Shown piece after piece: positions 35,377 to 44,559 of a DNA stretch of 64,000 nt (the first letter of the stretch is position 1; every line of letters begins with the position of its first letter). Made by a program: the position numbers and the translations under genes. Origin of the DNA: Ancylobacter polymorphus (GTDB lineage Bacteria > Pseudomonadota > Alphaproteobacteria > Rhizobiales > Xanthobacteraceae); assembly GCF_022836935.1 (NCBI RefSeq), contig NZ_CP083239.1, positions 1,998,001-2,062,000 on the forward strand, read 5' to 3'. The notes under the pieces were generated by a model. That model did no database searches. It was not told the DNA's origin and saw only the letters and a program-made list of their open reading frames with translations.

Positions 35377-36084
35377 ATGGCGAACGCCCCCCTGATGCCG
35401 AAGGCCACCGCCGTGTGGCTGGTCGAGAATACCGCCCTGACCTTCGACCAGATCGCGGACTTTTGTAAGCTGCACGTGCTGGAAGTGAAGGGCATCGCCG
35501 ATGGCGAGGTGGCGCAGGGCATCAAGGGCAGCGATCCGATCACCACGGGCCAGCTCGCCCGCGAGGAAATCGAGCGCGCGGAGAAGAACCCGCATCACCG
35601 GCTGAAGCTGCTCGAGTCCAAGGTGCGCCTCCCCGAGCCCAAGCGCCGCCGCGGCCCGCGCTACACCCCGGTGTCGAAGCGCCAGGACCGCCCGAACGCC
35701 ATTCTCTGGCTGCTGCGCAACCATCCGGAGCTGAAGGACAGCCAGATCATGCGTCTGGTGGGCACGACCAAGACGACCATCGAGTCGATCAAGGAGCGCA
35801 CCCACTGGAACGCGGCACATCTGACGCCGATGGACCCGGTGACGCTCGGCCTGTGCTCGCAGATCGACCTCGACATCGAGGTGCAGCGCTCCTCCAAGGA
35901 CCGTCCCGCCTCGGTGGCGCCGGTCGGCGACGAGACGACGCTGCTGCCGGTCGACCTGTCGATCGGCGACGGGCCGGAGCCCTTCGTGCCCGCCCGCAAG
36001 CCGCGCGAGGAGGCGATCGACCTCGAAACCGTGTTCGCCAAGCTCGGCGGCTCGCGCAAGAGCGAGGCCGACGACGAGGAGTGA
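35377..36084 (+). CDS. trcR: TrcR/DUF1013 cell-cycle transcriptional regulator
   Basis: A 235-aa alphaproteobacterial protein of family DUF1013, whose Caulobacter member TrcR binds RNA polymerase and promoters of cell-cycle genes. Two helix-turn-helix-like segments are visible: TAVWLVENTALTFDQIADFCKLHVLEVKGI (parts, residues about 11-40) and NAILWLLRNHPELKDSQIMRLVGTTKTTI (parts, residues about 106-136). These are followed by RTHWNAAHLTPMDPVTLGLC, the most conserved block, and an acidic C-terminus. The start at 35377 gives the usual short N-terminus. It ends just before a bidirectional terminator. Confidence 0.88.
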   Translation: MANAPLMPKATAVWLVENTALTFDQIADFCKLHVLEVKGIADGEVAQGIKGSDPITTGQLAREEIERAEKNPHHRLKLLESKVRLPEPKRRRGPRYTPVSKRQDRPNAILWLLRNHPELKDSQIMRLVGTTKTTIESIKERTHWNAAHLTPMDPVTLGLCSQIDLDIEVQRSSKDRPASVAPVGDETTLLPVDLSIGDGPEPFVPARKPREEAIDLETVFAKLGGSRKSEADDEE

Positions 36085-36114
36085 GCCGCCTTTGCGGGTA
36101 GCCGCCTGAACGAG

Positions 36115-36147
36115 AAAAGCCCGGGGCGCCGCCGCCCCGGGCTTTTT
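36115..36147. terminator. Bidirectional intrinsic terminator between trcR and prpE
   Basis: A 13-bp perfect stem (AAAAGCCCGGGGC at 36115-36127 with its complement at 36134-36146), a 6-nt loop, a T-run on the plus strand and the A-run providing Ts on the minus strand. It serves trcR (stop 36084) and the converging prpE (stop 36164). Confidence 0.93.
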
Positions 36148-36163
36148 CATGCGTCGTTGGGAC

Positions 36164-38092
36164 TCAGGCGGCCGTCACCTTGGCGAGGCCTCGCGCGCCG
36201 AGCGCGGCGGCGATTTCGTCCAGCGCGGCGGGATCGTCGATAGTGGCGGGCATGTTCCACGGCTCGGCGTCGGCGATCTTCTTCATCGTGCCGCGCAGGA
36301 TCTTGCCCGAGCGTGTCTTCGGCAACCGGTTGACGGTGATGGCGAGGCGGAACGCCGCCACCGGGCCGATACGCTCGCGCACCAGCGCCACGATCTCGGC
36401 CTCGATATCGGCCGGCGAGCGCGCCACGCCCGCCTTCAGCACCACGAAGCCGCAAGGCACCTCGCCCTTCAGCTCGTCATGAATGCCGATGACGGCGCAT
36501 TCCGCGACATCGGGATGGGCGGCCAGCACTTCCTCCATGCCGCCGGTGGAGAGGCGGTGGCCGGCGACATTGATGATGTCGTCGGTGCGGCCCATGATGA
36601 AGAGTTGGCCATTGGCATCGGTGAAGCCGGCATCCGCCGTCTTGTAATAGCCGGGGAAGTCGACGAGATAGCTCTCGCGGAAGCGCTCATCCTGCCGCCA
36701 CAGCGTCGGCAGGCAGCCGGGCGGCAGCGGCAGCTTGATGGCGATGGAGCCCATGCGGTCGGGCCCGACCGGGTGGCCGCCTTCATCGAGAATATCCACC
36801 TGATAGCCCGGCATCGGCACGCCGGTGGAGCCGACGCGGATCGGCAGGGCGCCGAGGCCGACCGGATTGCCGGCGATCGCCCAGCCCGTCTCCGTCTGCC
36901 ACCAGTGGTCGACCACGGGAACGCCGAGCCGGGCCTTGGCCCATTCCACCGTATCGGGGTCGGCGCGTTCGCCCGCGAGGAACAGGGTCCGTAGGCTGGA
37001 GCGGTCATAGGCGCCCATCAGCCGGCCTTCCGGGTCTTCCTTCTTGATCGCACGCAGGGCGGTGGGCGCGGTGAACAGCGCTGCGACCTTGTACTGTTCG
37101 ATCACCCGCCAGAACGCGCCGGCGTCCGGCGTGCCGACCGGCTTGCCCTCATAAAGCACCGTGGTGCAGCCGGTGAGCAGGGGGGCATAGATGATGTAGG
37201 AATGGCCGACCACCCAGCCGATATCCGAGGCCGACCAATAGACCTCGCCCGGCCGCACATCATAGAGCCCTTCCATCGACCAGCGCAGCGCCACCATGTA
37301 GCCGCCGCTGTCGCGCACCACGCCCTTCGGCTTGCCGGTCGTGCCCGAGGTGTAGAGGATGTAGAGCGGGTCGGTCGCCTCGACAGGCACGCACTCCGCC
37401 CGCGTGCCGGCGGTGCGCGCCTGCGCGCAGCGCGTCGCCCAGTCATGATCGCGGCCGGCGACCAGCTTGGCCTCGACCTGCGGCCGCTGGAAGATGAGGC
37501 AGGTTTCCGGCCGGTGCTTCGCCATGGTCAGGGCAAGGTCCAGCAGCGGCTTGTAGTTGACGATCCGTGAAGGCTCGATGCCGCAGGAGGCGGACAGCAC
37601 GACCTTGGGCTGGGCGTCCTCGATCCGGCTGGCGAGTTCGGCGGCAGCAAAGCCGCCGAACACCACGGAATGCACCGCGCCGATGCGGGCGCAGGCCAGC
37701 ATGGCGAATACGGCCTCCGGGATCATCGGCATGTAGATGACGACGCGGTCTCCCTTGCCGACCCCGAGTTCGCGCAGCACGCCGGCGAGCAGGCTCACCT
37801 CGTCCTTCAACTCGGCATAGGTCACGCGGCGCTGCGCGCCGGCCACCGGGCTGTCATAGAAAATCGCCGCCTGGTCGCCGCGCCCGCCTTCCGCGTGACG
37901 GTCGACCGCATTATGGCAGACATTGGTGGTCCAGCCGGGGAACCAGCGGCCGTAAATGCCGAGCGCGGGATCGAAGACGCGCGCGCCTTCCTCTATCCAG
38001 TCGATGGCACGGGCGGCCTCGCGCCAGAAGCCCTCGGGATCAGCGATGGAGCGGCCATGGACGGACGGGTAGCGGCTGGCGGCAGCGGACAT
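36164..38092 (-). CDS. prpE: Propionyl-CoA synthetase-like acyl-CoA synthetase PrpE
   Basis: A 642-aa AMP-forming acyl-CoA synthetase. The N-terminal ACAS domain (PEGFWREAARAIDWIEEGA) is as in PrpE. The P-loop-like motif is LYILYTSGTTGKPKGVVRDSGG. WWQTETGWAIAGNP and the GYYKTADAGFTDANGQLFIMGRTDDIINVAGHR region (parts) follow, and the acylation lysine is in LPKTRSGKILRGTMKK. The text ASDIGWVVGHSYI and the DSGGY sequence favour the propionyl rather than the acetyl enzyme. It activates propionate (or acetate) to the CoA thioester. It is a single gene with no methylcitrate or propionyl-CoA carboxylase gene nearby. Confidence 0.88.
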   Translation of the reverse strand: MSAAASRYPSVHGRSIADPEGFWREAARAIDWIEEGARVFDPALGIYGRWFPGWTTNVCHNAVDRHAEGGRGDQAAIFYDSPVAGAQRRVTYAELKDEVSLLAGVLRELGVGKGDRVVIYMPMIPEAVFAMLACARIGAVHSVVFGGFAAAELASRIEDAQPKVVLSASCGIEPSRIVNYKPLLDLALTMAKHRPETCLIFQRPQVEAKLVAGRDHDWATRCAQARTAGTRAECVPVEATDPLYILYTSGTTGKPKGVVRDSGGYMVALRWSMEGLYDVRPGEVYWSASDIGWVVGHSYIIYAPLLTGCTTVLYEGKPVGTPDAGAFWRVIEQYKVAALFTAPTALRAIKKEDPEGRLMGAYDRSSLRTLFLAGERADPDTVEWAKARLGVPVVDHWWQTETGWAIAGNPVGLGALPIRVGSTGVPMPGYQVDILDEGGHPVGPDRMGSIAIKLPLPPGCLPTLWRQDERFRESYLVDFPGYYKTADAGFTDANGQLFIMGRTDDIINVAGHRLSTGGMEEVLAAHPDVAECAVIGIHDELKGEVPCGFVVLKAGVARSPADIEAEIVALVRERIGPVAAFRLAITVNRLPKTRSGKILRGTMKKIADAEPWNMPATIDDPAALDEIAAALGARGLAKVTAA

Positions 38093-38440
38093 GCGGGCGT
38101 CTCCCAGAGCAGATTCCTGTCGAGCAGGTTTTTGTTGCTGCGAGATTTCGCCTTTCGCGCCCGTCTGGCAAGACGCTGAAATGCTTACGCCCTTCGTCGA
38201 GGGCCTAACGCGCGCGTGCCCGCGCTGGTCGCGTCCGCGCGGGCACGCAAGCAGTTCGCCAGCGGTAAAGCCGGCGACCGCGTCGTCATGTCAAGTAAAG
38301 GGATGCGCCGGGACGACGCCCCGGCGCCGAGGCGACATGGCAGGCATGGACCGCAGATACAGCGATCACCGTTCTCAGACACGCGGCCTGGAGCGGCGGT
38401 CGTCCGTGCTGTGCTGTGTCACGCGAGTGGGGTGAGGGCC
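38093..38440. other. 348-bp intergenic region with a 12-bp perfect hairpin
   Basis: Upstream region of prpE and downstream region of the first YdcH gene. It contains a long perfect inverted repeat, GCGTGCCCGCGC at 38214-38225 and its complement at 38237-38248, with an 11-nt loop and no T-run on either side. I see no convincing gene: a 65-codon minus-strand frame (38185-38382) lacks a ribosome site and family features. Promoter elements for prpE are not evident. Confidence 0.45.
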
Positions 38441-38617
38441 TTAATGTACTGTACCGCTCTTGCAGCGGGCGATTTCGTCCTTGAGGAGCAGCTTGCGCCG
38501 CTTGAGATCGGCGATGCGGGTAGCGTCGGTCGCGGGGCGGGTCGTCTCTTCCCGCAACTGCTTTTCAAGTGCCTGATGGCGACGTTCCAACTCGGCAACA
38601 TGCGACTGCATGGTCAT
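38441..38617 (-). CDS. YdcH/DUF465 small protein (copy 1)
   Basis: A 58-aa protein on the minus strand starting MTMQSHVAELERRHQALEKQ, continuing with RIADLKRRKLLLKDEIARC and ending SGTVH. This is the DUF465/YdcH pattern of two helices with an LKRRKL-LKDEI signature. Found across proteobacteria; function unknown. The ribosome site AGGAG lies 8 nt upstream of the ATG at 38617. It is divergent from a second DUF465 gene starting at 38825. Confidence 0.88.
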   Translation of the reverse strand: MTMQSHVAELERRHQALEKQLREETTRPATDATRIADLKRRKLLLKDEIARCKSGTVH

Positions 38618-38824
38618 GGACAGTATCTCCTGTCTTCCGATGCGAACGTCATCAGTCTGTCACGAGAGCGAGGGGCTGTCGACGAAAGGATGTGCTGCAC
38701 CGCAGCGCGGTCGCTCACAGTGTCGGGAGCCGGCGGTTGCGGCGGGCCGCAGGGGCGGCGATACTCGTGCCCGACCTCGGCCGTGCCGGGGATGAGTCGG
38801 GTTCGGGTCGGGCGTTTGACACAA

Positions 38825-39031
38825 ATGACGGCGGAAGAGGAACGCGAGCTCCTGGCTGTTCTGGAGCGCTTGCGGCAGGAACACCGTGATCTGGATGTCG
38901 CGATCCAGGCGCTGCAGGACATGCCGGGCAGCGACCAGCTCCAGCTGGCGCGGTTCAAGAAGCGCAAGCTGCAGCTGCGCGACCGCATCGGCTATATCGA
39001 GGACCAGATCTGCCCCGACATCATCGCCTGA
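38825..39031 (+). CDS. YdcH/DUF465 small protein (copy 2)
   Basis: A 68-aa protein: EERELLAVLERLRQEHRDLDVAIQAL, then QLARFKKRKLQLRDRIGYIED and a C-terminal DQICPDIIA. The KKRKLQLRDRI block is the same DUF465 signature as in the divergent neighbour, but the N-terminal half differs, so these are old paralogues rather than a recent duplication. The ATG at 38825 has no clear ribosome site. The 207-bp gap between the two genes would hold both promoters. Confidence 0.82.
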   Translation: MTAEEERELLAVLERLRQEHRDLDVAIQALQDMPGSDQLQLARFKKRKLQLRDRIGYIEDQICPDIIA

Positions 39032-39103
39032 CCGGCGGTGGTCTCGACCCTCGCGGGAAATTCCGGCGCGGGCGTGCCCGGCCGGAATCCCGTCTTCAAC
39101 GGC

Positions 39104-39589
39104 TCAGAACTGGGTGAGCAGCACGTCGGCGTTGGTCTTGTCGGCCTTGCTCGGCACGTCCTCGACATTGAGGATCATGACCTCGCCGTCATCGACCAGC
39201 ATGGAATAGCGCTTGGAGCGCACGCCGAGGCCCGCCGCCGCCGCGTCGAAGTCGAGGCCGATGGCCTTGGCGAATTCGGCATTGCCATCCGACAGGAACA
39301 CGATCTTGCCGCCGGCATTGGAGGCCTTCTCCCACGCCGCCATGACGAAGGGATCGTTCACGGCAGTGACGGCGATGGTGCTGACGCCCTTGGCGAGAAT
39401 CTCTTCCGCGCGGGCGATGAAGCTCGGCAGGTGGTTCTTGTGGCAGGTGGGCGTGAAGGCGCCGGGAACGGCGAACAGCACGACCTTCTTGTTCTTGAAG
39501 ATCTCGTCGGTGCTCTTCGGCACCGGGCCGTCCTCGGTGGCCACCCGGAAGGTAACGCTGGGGAGCTGATCGCCAACCTTGATCGTCAT
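39104..39589 (-). CDS. Peroxiredoxin (Prx5/AhpE-like redoxin)
   Basis: A 161-aa thiol peroxidase. The peroxidatic Cys49 lies in VPGAFTPTCHKNHLPSFI, the Prx5 signature. KVVLFAVPGAF and AVNDPFVMAAW are typical of atypical 2-Cys or 1-Cys Prx5 proteins that reduce hydrogen peroxide and organic peroxides in the cytoplasm. No second conserved Cys is evident in the rest of the protein, suggesting reduction by glutathione/glutaredoxin or another external thiol. It is 130 nt downstream of the DsbD-N-like gene on the same strand. Confidence 0.9.
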   Translation of the reverse strand: MTIKVGDQLPSVTFRVATEDGPVPKSTDEIFKNKKVVLFAVPGAFTPTCHKNHLPSFIARAEEILAKGVSTIAVTAVNDPFVMAAWEKASNAGGKIVFLSDGNAEFAKAIGLDFDAAAAGLGVRSKRYSMLVDDGEVMILNVEDVPSKADKTNADVLLTQF

Positions 39590-39719
39590 GGAAACGTCCT
39601 TTCATAGGGCGGGAAGGGGTGGGAACGGACCCGCCGAAGCGCCGCGCCGAACCGGCTGCCGTAGGGGCCGGTTCGGTCGGTCGGTACCATAGCGATTTCC
39701 CGCGAGGCGGGAAGCCGGT

Positions 39720-40559
39720 TCAGTGTGCGGAAAGCGGCGCGTCCACCTGGATCGCCCGGTCGCCATCCACAAGCGTGAAGCGAAGCTTGGCGGTGGCGAC
39801 ATCCGCGCCCTTCGGCACGCCATCGACCGGGAGCGTGAAGACGGTGCGCCCATCCGGGCTGGTCTCACGCACCGGCAGCGGCAGCGCCCAGTCCTCGTTC
39901 GGCCCTTCGACGAAGAGATCGGCGGTGGCGGCATTGCCGACATCGGCGACGATGCGGATGGCGGGCGTCTCCGCGCTACGCTCAAGCTCAGCGGTGGCGA
40001 TGCCGGGCTCGCCCTTTTCGCCGAGGGGAGCTGGGCGCGGCACGCGGGCGAGGGCCTGGGCCAGCGCGGCGGAAGGCGTGCCCGCGCCGCCGGGCGGCAA
40101 AGCGAGATCGAGCGCGGCATTGGCCGGCTGGCAGATCTTGCCGCACACGGCGAAATCAAGATTGAGCTTCAGCTCGACCGGCTGCGCGCGGTCCTTCGGC
40201 GTGATCCGCAGCGGCAGCACCACATCATGCTTGTAGCCGATGGAGTAGGAGCCGCCATCGTCGAACCGCGCCGGGGCCGGCCACAGCACCTCCACCGCCT
40301 CGACATTCTGCGAGCCGGTCCAGTCGAAATGCGGCGGCACGCCGCTGTCGCCGGGATAGCGCCAATAGGTCTTGAGGCCGGGCGGCAGGCGGATTTCGAC
40401 GCCGCCCAGCAGCGCGTCGCCCTGCGTTCCGCCCGCGATAAGTCGCGCCGCCGTGCCTTCCGGGGCCGACCAGGAGGACATGTCGCCGGCATGCGCCGGC
40501 ACCGCGACGGGCACGAGCGCAAGCGAGCACAGAGCGAGGGAACACAGACGAGACAGCAT
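39720..40559 (-). CDS. Exported DsbD N-terminal-domain-like protein
   Basis: A 279-aa periplasmic protein with a signal peptide (LCSLALCSLALVPVAVPAHA). The fold resembles the N-terminal immunoglobulin-like domain of the thiol-disulfide transporter DsbD: GGVEIRLPPGLKTYWRYPGDSG, VLWPAPARFDDGGSYSIGYKHDVVLPL and the Cys pair in FAVCGKICQPA (parts quoted). The transmembrane and thioredoxin parts of DsbD are missing, so it is a free-standing domain that may receive electrons from a separate membrane protein. Probably co-transcribed with the peroxiredoxin downstream. The start at 40559 was chosen from the signal peptide. Confidence 0.78.
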   Translation of the reverse strand: MLSRLCSLALCSLALVPVAVPAHAGDMSSWSAPEGTAARLIAGGTQGDALLGGVEIRLPPGLKTYWRYPGDSGVPPHFDWTGSQNVEAVEVLWPAPARFDDGGSYSIGYKHDVVLPLRITPKDRAQPVELKLNLDFAVCGKICQPANAALDLALPPGGAGTPSAALAQALARVPRPAPLGEKGEPGIATAELERSAETPAIRIVADVGNAATADLFVEGPNEDWALPLPVRETSPDGRTVFTLPVDGVPKGADVATAKLRFTLVDGDRAIQVDAPLSAH

Positions 40560-40694
40560 GGTCTTGGCGATAGCCTCTCCGCTCCCCGTGGGGAAGTCGT
40601 GCGAGGCGCACTTTCGTGTGAGGCCGTACCCGCCGTCGCTGAGCGGTGAACGGGTGGGCTTGAAAATGCCCCGGCGGGGATTAGGCTTCCCTCT

Positions 40695-41321
40695 ATGTGG
40701 ATCGGACGCGAGCGCCCCCGGAAGCCCGACCCCCTCGATGGCGGGACCTTCCTCGACGGACAGATGCTGGTCGCCATGCCCGGCATGCGCGACGAGCGCT
40801 TCGCGCGGTCGGTGATCTATCTGTGCGCCCATTCCCCGGAAGGGGCGATGGGCATCGTCGTCAACCAGCCGGCGGCCCATGTGAACTTTCCCGATCTGCT
40901 GGTGCAGCTCGATGTCATTCCGAAGGATGAGCGCATTCACCTGCCGCAGAGCGCCGGCGGTGTGAAGGTGCTGCGCGGCGGGCCGGTGGAAACCGGACGC
41001 GGCTTCGTGCTGCACAGCGCCGATTTCTTCATTCAGGATTCCACCCTGCCGATCGACGATGGCATCTGCCTGACGGCCACGCTCGACATTTTGCGGGCGA
41101 TGGCGGCCGGCAGCGGGCCGGCCTTCGCCATGCTGGCGCTCGGCTATGCCGGATGGGCGCCGGGACAGCTGGAGAACGAGATCCAGCAGAATGGCTGGCT
41201 GCATTGCCCGGCCGATCCGGCGCTGGTGTTCGAGGCCGAGGCTGGCGCGAAATATGATCTCGCCTTGCGCAAGATCGGCATCGATCCGGGCATGCTGTCC
41301 GCTGAGGCTGGCCACGCCTGA
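40695..41321 (+). CDS. YqgE/AlgH family protein (UPF0301)
   Basis: A 208-aa cytoplasmic protein. [40 protein letters not shown] is the conserved beginning (parts), [14 protein letters not shown] the middle, and [15 protein letters not shown] and [12 protein letters not shown] follow, all diagnostic of UPF0301. The family has been tied to transcriptional control of alginate in Pseudomonas, but its biochemical activity is not settled. It is divergent from the DsbD-like gene, 135 bp apart. Confidence 0.9.
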   Translation: MWIGRERPRKPDPLDGGTFLDGQMLVAMPGMRDERFARSVIYLCAHSPEGAMGIVVNQPAAHVNFPDLLVQLDVIPKDERIHLPQSAGGVKVLRGGPVETGRGFVLHSADFFIQDSTLPIDDGICLTATLDILRAMAAGSGPAFAMLALGYAGWAPGQLENEIQQNGWLHCPADPALVFEAEAGAKYDLALRKIGIDPGMLSAEAGHA

Positions 41322-41367
41322 GGTGGCGCGCGGTTCGCCGCGCCACGCGTTTTCCGAAGGATCGGCG

Positions 41368-44300
41368 TCAGGAATTCGGCGTCTGTGTCGGCGCCGCAGC
41401 TGTCGTTGCGGCGGCGGGACGCGCGGCCACGGGGGCCGGCGCGGCACCCGCGGGCGCCGATGCGGGCGTCGCTTCCGCAGCGGTCGGCCGGGCGGCGCGC
41501 TGCGCGGCCTCGGCGGCACTGGCGGGCCGGGTGGCGGCCGAGGGAACCGTCGGCGGGGTCGCGGCCGCGCGCGCACCGCGGGAGAGCTGGCGGCCGCGCT
41601 CCAGCAGCGAGGTCGGGGGCTGTTCCGGCTGCAGGCGCTTGCGCGCTTCATCGGCGGTCATCGCCTCGCCGAAGAACCGTCCCTGGCCATAGCGGCAGCC
41701 GAGCTTGCCGAGCGCCGCGGCGACCTGCTCGGTCTCGACGCCCTGGGCGATGATGTCCATGCCGAGATCGTGCGCCATGTTGACGATGGTGCGCAGGATG
41801 ATGGGGCGCTGCGCCTTGTTGCCGCTGCGGCCCAGCGCCTTGGTGAAGGTGCGGTCCACCTTGATGCTGTCAAAGGGGAAACGCTGGAGATAGGCCAGCG
41901 CCGAATAGCCGGAGCCGAAATCCTCCAGTGTCAGCCCGGCGTCGAGCTCGCGCATCCGCGTGAGGATCTGCGAGGTGTATTCCGGGTTCTCCATCGCCAG
42001 CGATTCCGACAGTTCCAGCTTCAGCGTGCCGGGCGCGACGACATTGCGGGCCAGCACCGCCTTCAGATCCTGCAGCAAATCGTGCCGCAGCATCTGGCGG
42101 GAGGAGATGTTGACGCAGATGAAGATCGGCTCGCCGCGCAGCGTGCGCTGCCACACGCCAAGCTGTCGGGCGGCGGTGTCGAGCACGAACAAGCCGAGAT
42201 CGACGATGAGCCCTGAATCCTCGGCGAGACCGAGGAAATCGTCGGGCGTCAGCGTGCCCAGCGTCGGGTGCTGCCAGCGCATCATCGATTCGAAGCCGGC
42301 GATGCGCCGCGTCGTGAGATCGACGATGGGCTGGTAGAGCACGCTGATCTCGCCGCGCTGCAGGGCCTGGCGCAGGTCCTGCTCCATGCTCAGTCGGTCG
42401 AGCTTCTGCGTCCGCATGTTGGGCCGGAACACCTCGATGCGGTCGCCGCCGACGCGCTTGGCGAAATACATCGCCAGTTCGGCGTCCTTGAGCGTTTCCA
42501 CCGGGGTCCGCTTCTGGCCGTCGGCCAGCAACAGGCCGATGGAGGCGGTGATGAAGATTTCGCGGTCGCCGAAGGTGATGGGCGCGCGCAGCGTGCGGCG
42601 CAGCGTGTCGGCGAAGGCGGTGATGCGCTCGGGATCGCGTTCTGACAGCAGGATCAGCGCGAAATGATCGCTGCCGAGACGGGCCAGCGTGTCCTGCTGT
42701 TTGACGAGCCGCATCAGGCGCCGGGCGACGGTGAGCAGAATGGAATCGCCCGCCGGCATGCCGAGCGTGGCGTTCACCTGCTTGAAGCGGTCAAGGTCGA
42801 TCAGCAGGACCGTCGGCCGGATCTGGTCGTCGCTGCGGGCGAGGCCGTTGGCGGCGGCGATGCGGTCGAGGAACAGTTCGCGATTGGGCAGGCCGGTCAG
42901 GTTGTCATGCACCGCATCATGCAGCATCCGCTCCTCGGCGGTGCGGCTGTCGGTGACATCGGAGAGCGTGCCGATGCAGCGCACCACCTCGCCATCGGTG
43001 CCGACCACCGGGCGGGCGCGCAGGTTGAACCAGAGATAGTGGCCGTCATGCGCACGCAGGCGGAAATCCTGGTCGATGCGCCCGCGCCGCTGGTCGAGCA
43101 GCCCGTCCAGCGTGGCGCGGAAACGGTCGCGATCGCCCGGGTGGATGATGTCGAGCCAGCCGGCGGCCTCGGTCTCCAGCGTGCCCTGCTTGAGGCCCAG
43201 CATGTGCTCGGCCTCCGGGCTGACATGGATCCGGTCGGTGTCGACATCCCAGTCCCAGACGATGTCGCCCGAGCCCGCCACGGCGAGCGCCCGGCGCTCC
43301 AGCTCCTGGGCGCTGCCGGCCACCGAGCCGATGCCGGCAAAGGCGTGCTGCATGACAGTGAAGCCGATCAGCATCACGATCAGCACCAGACCGCCGAGCA
43401 GCGCGGGGGCGACGAGATCGTTGCCGATGCGCCCGGACACCGCCATGCCGGCGGTGATGACCCACACGACGAGCAGAAGCAGGGTGGGGATGATGAGCAC
43501 GGCGCGGTCGTAGCGGTGCAGCGCCAGCCACACCACCACGCCGAAGCCCATGAAGGAGACGACGAGCAGCGAGGGCCGGGCAATGCCCGCCGCGGCGGAG
43601 GGGTCGAGCAAGGCGAGGCCGACAATGGCGGCGAGAAACACCAGCCAGCCGGCGGTGACATGGGCGTAGCGCACATGCCAGCGATTGAGGTTGAGATAAG
43701 CGAACAGGAACACCACCAGCGTCGCGGCGAGGATCGCCTCGCCGGCCGCGCGCCAGAATTGCTGCGCCAGCGGCGAGATGCCGAACACTTTCGACCAGAA
43801 GCCGAAATCGAGGCCGATATAGCCCAGCACCGCCCAGGCCAGCGCCGCCGCCGCCGGGAACATGGCGCTGCCCTTCACCACGAACAGGATGGTGAGAAAC
43901 AGGGCGAGCAGGCCGGCAATGCCGATGACGATGCCATTATAGAGGGTGAAGCTGTTGACCTTGTCCTTGTAAGCCTCCGGCTCCCAGAGATAGAGCTGCG
44001 GCAGCCCGCCATCGCCGAGTTCCGCCACCAGCGTCACCGTGGTGCCGGGGTCGAGGGTGAGGAAGAACACGTCGGCGTCCGGCGCGTTCTGCAGTTCGGG
44101 CCGGAAGCCCTGGCTGGTGGTGACGTTGAGGATGCGGCGATTGCCGAGATCCGGCCAAAGCACGCCCGAACCGACCATGCGGTAATGCGGGGCGACGATC
44201 AGCCGGTCGACCTGCTCGTCGGTGTTGTTGGCGAGGGCGAAGACCGCCCATTTGCTGCCATGCGGCCCCGGCACCACCGAGCGCACCTCGATGCGGCGGA

Positions 44301-44559
44301 CGATGCCGTCGGCGCCGGGTACGGTGGAGACCTGCAGCCGGTCATTGTCGCTGGTGCGCCGCTCGATGGCGGGGGCGAGGTCGATCACCGGGGCATCGAG
44401 CCGGATCGCTACCGCCTCCAGCGCGCGGGCGGGCGGCGCCCCCAGCGTGAGCATCGCCACCAGCACTGCCGCCACCACCGCGAACGCCCGGACGAGATCC
44501 GGCCGGCGGGAGAGAAAACGCGGCATGGCCCGCGAGGGCACTGGACGAGCGATGAGCAA
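41368..44559 (-). CDS. Membrane GGDEF-EAL protein with degenerate active sites
   Basis: A 1063-aa c-di-GMP-type signalling protein. An exported N-terminal sensor region (residues about 48-215) is followed by seven or so transmembrane helices (about 218-415, 7TMR-DISM-like). A PAS domain follows (about 440-545, DIVWDWDVDTDRIHVSPEAEHML), then GGDEF (about 555-720), EAL (about 730-985) and an Ala/Pro-rich tail. The GGDEF motif reads GSDHF, and the EAL motif reads ESM in IAGFESMMRWQHP. The DDFGTG loop is EDFGSG, and AQGVET replaces the usual EGVE form. Cyclase activity is unlikely and phosphodiesterase activity doubtful, so it may act as a c-di-GMP receptor or scaffold. MPRFLSRR at 44526 is an alternative start. 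Confidence 0.88.
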   Translation of the reverse strand: MLIARPVPSRAMPRFLSRRPDLVRAFAVVAAVLVAMLTLGAPPARALEAVAIRLDAPVIDLAPAIERRTSDNDRLQVSTVPGADGIVRRIEVRSVVPGPHGSKWAVFALANNTDEQVDRLIVAPHYRMVGSGVLWPDLGNRRILNVTTSQGFRPELQNAPDADVFFLTLDPGTTVTLVAELGDGGLPQLYLWEPEAYKDKVNSFTLYNGIVIGIAGLLALFLTILFVVKGSAMFPAAAALAWAVLGYIGLDFGFWSKVFGISPLAQQFWRAAGEAILAATLVVFLFAYLNLNRWHVRYAHVTAGWLVFLAAIVGLALLDPSAAAGIARPSLLVVSFMGFGVVVWLALHRYDRAVLIIPTLLLLVVWVITAGMAVSGRIGNDLVAPALLGGLVLIVMLIGFTVMQHAFAGIGSVAGSAQELERRALAVAGSGDIVWDWDVDTDRIHVSPEAEHMLGLKQGTLETEAAGWLDIIHPGDRDRFRATLDGLLDQRRGRIDQDFRLRAHDGHYLWFNLRARPVVGTDGEVVRCIGTLSDVTDSRTAEERMLHDAVHDNLTGLPNRELFLDRIAAANGLARSDDQIRPTVLLIDLDRFKQVNATLGMPAGDSILLTVARRLMRLVKQQDTLARLGSDHFALILLSERDPERITAFADTLRRTLRAPITFGDREIFITASIGLLLADGQKRTPVETLKDAELAMYFAKRVGGDRIEVFRPNMRTQKLDRLSMEQDLRQALQRGEISVLYQPIVDLTTRRIAGFESMMRWQHPTLGTLTPDDFLGLAEDSGLIVDLGLFVLDTAARQLGVWQRTLRGEPIFICVNISSRQMLRHDLLQDLKAVLARNVVAPGTLKLELSESLAMENPEYTSQILTRMRELDAGLTLEDFGSGYSALAYLQRFPFDSIKVDRTFTKALGRSGNKAQRPIILRTIVNMAHDLGMDIIAQGVETEQVAAALGKLGCRYGQGRFFGEAMTADEARKRLQPEQPPTSLLERGRQLSRGARAAATPPTVPSAATRPASAAEAAQRAARPTAAEATPASAPAGAAPAPVAARPAAATTAAAPTQTPNS

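Noticed and set aside
38185..38382. 65-codon minus-strand frame between prpE and the YdcH gene, with several Cys
   Set aside because: No ribosome site. It crosses the 12-bp inverted repeat and its composition is that of random GC-rich sequence.
38816..38821. Consensus -35 hexamer TTGACA just before the second YdcH gene
   Set aside because: It lies 3 bases before the ATG. A promoter using it would start transcription inside the gene, and no downstream start codon would keep the conserved part.
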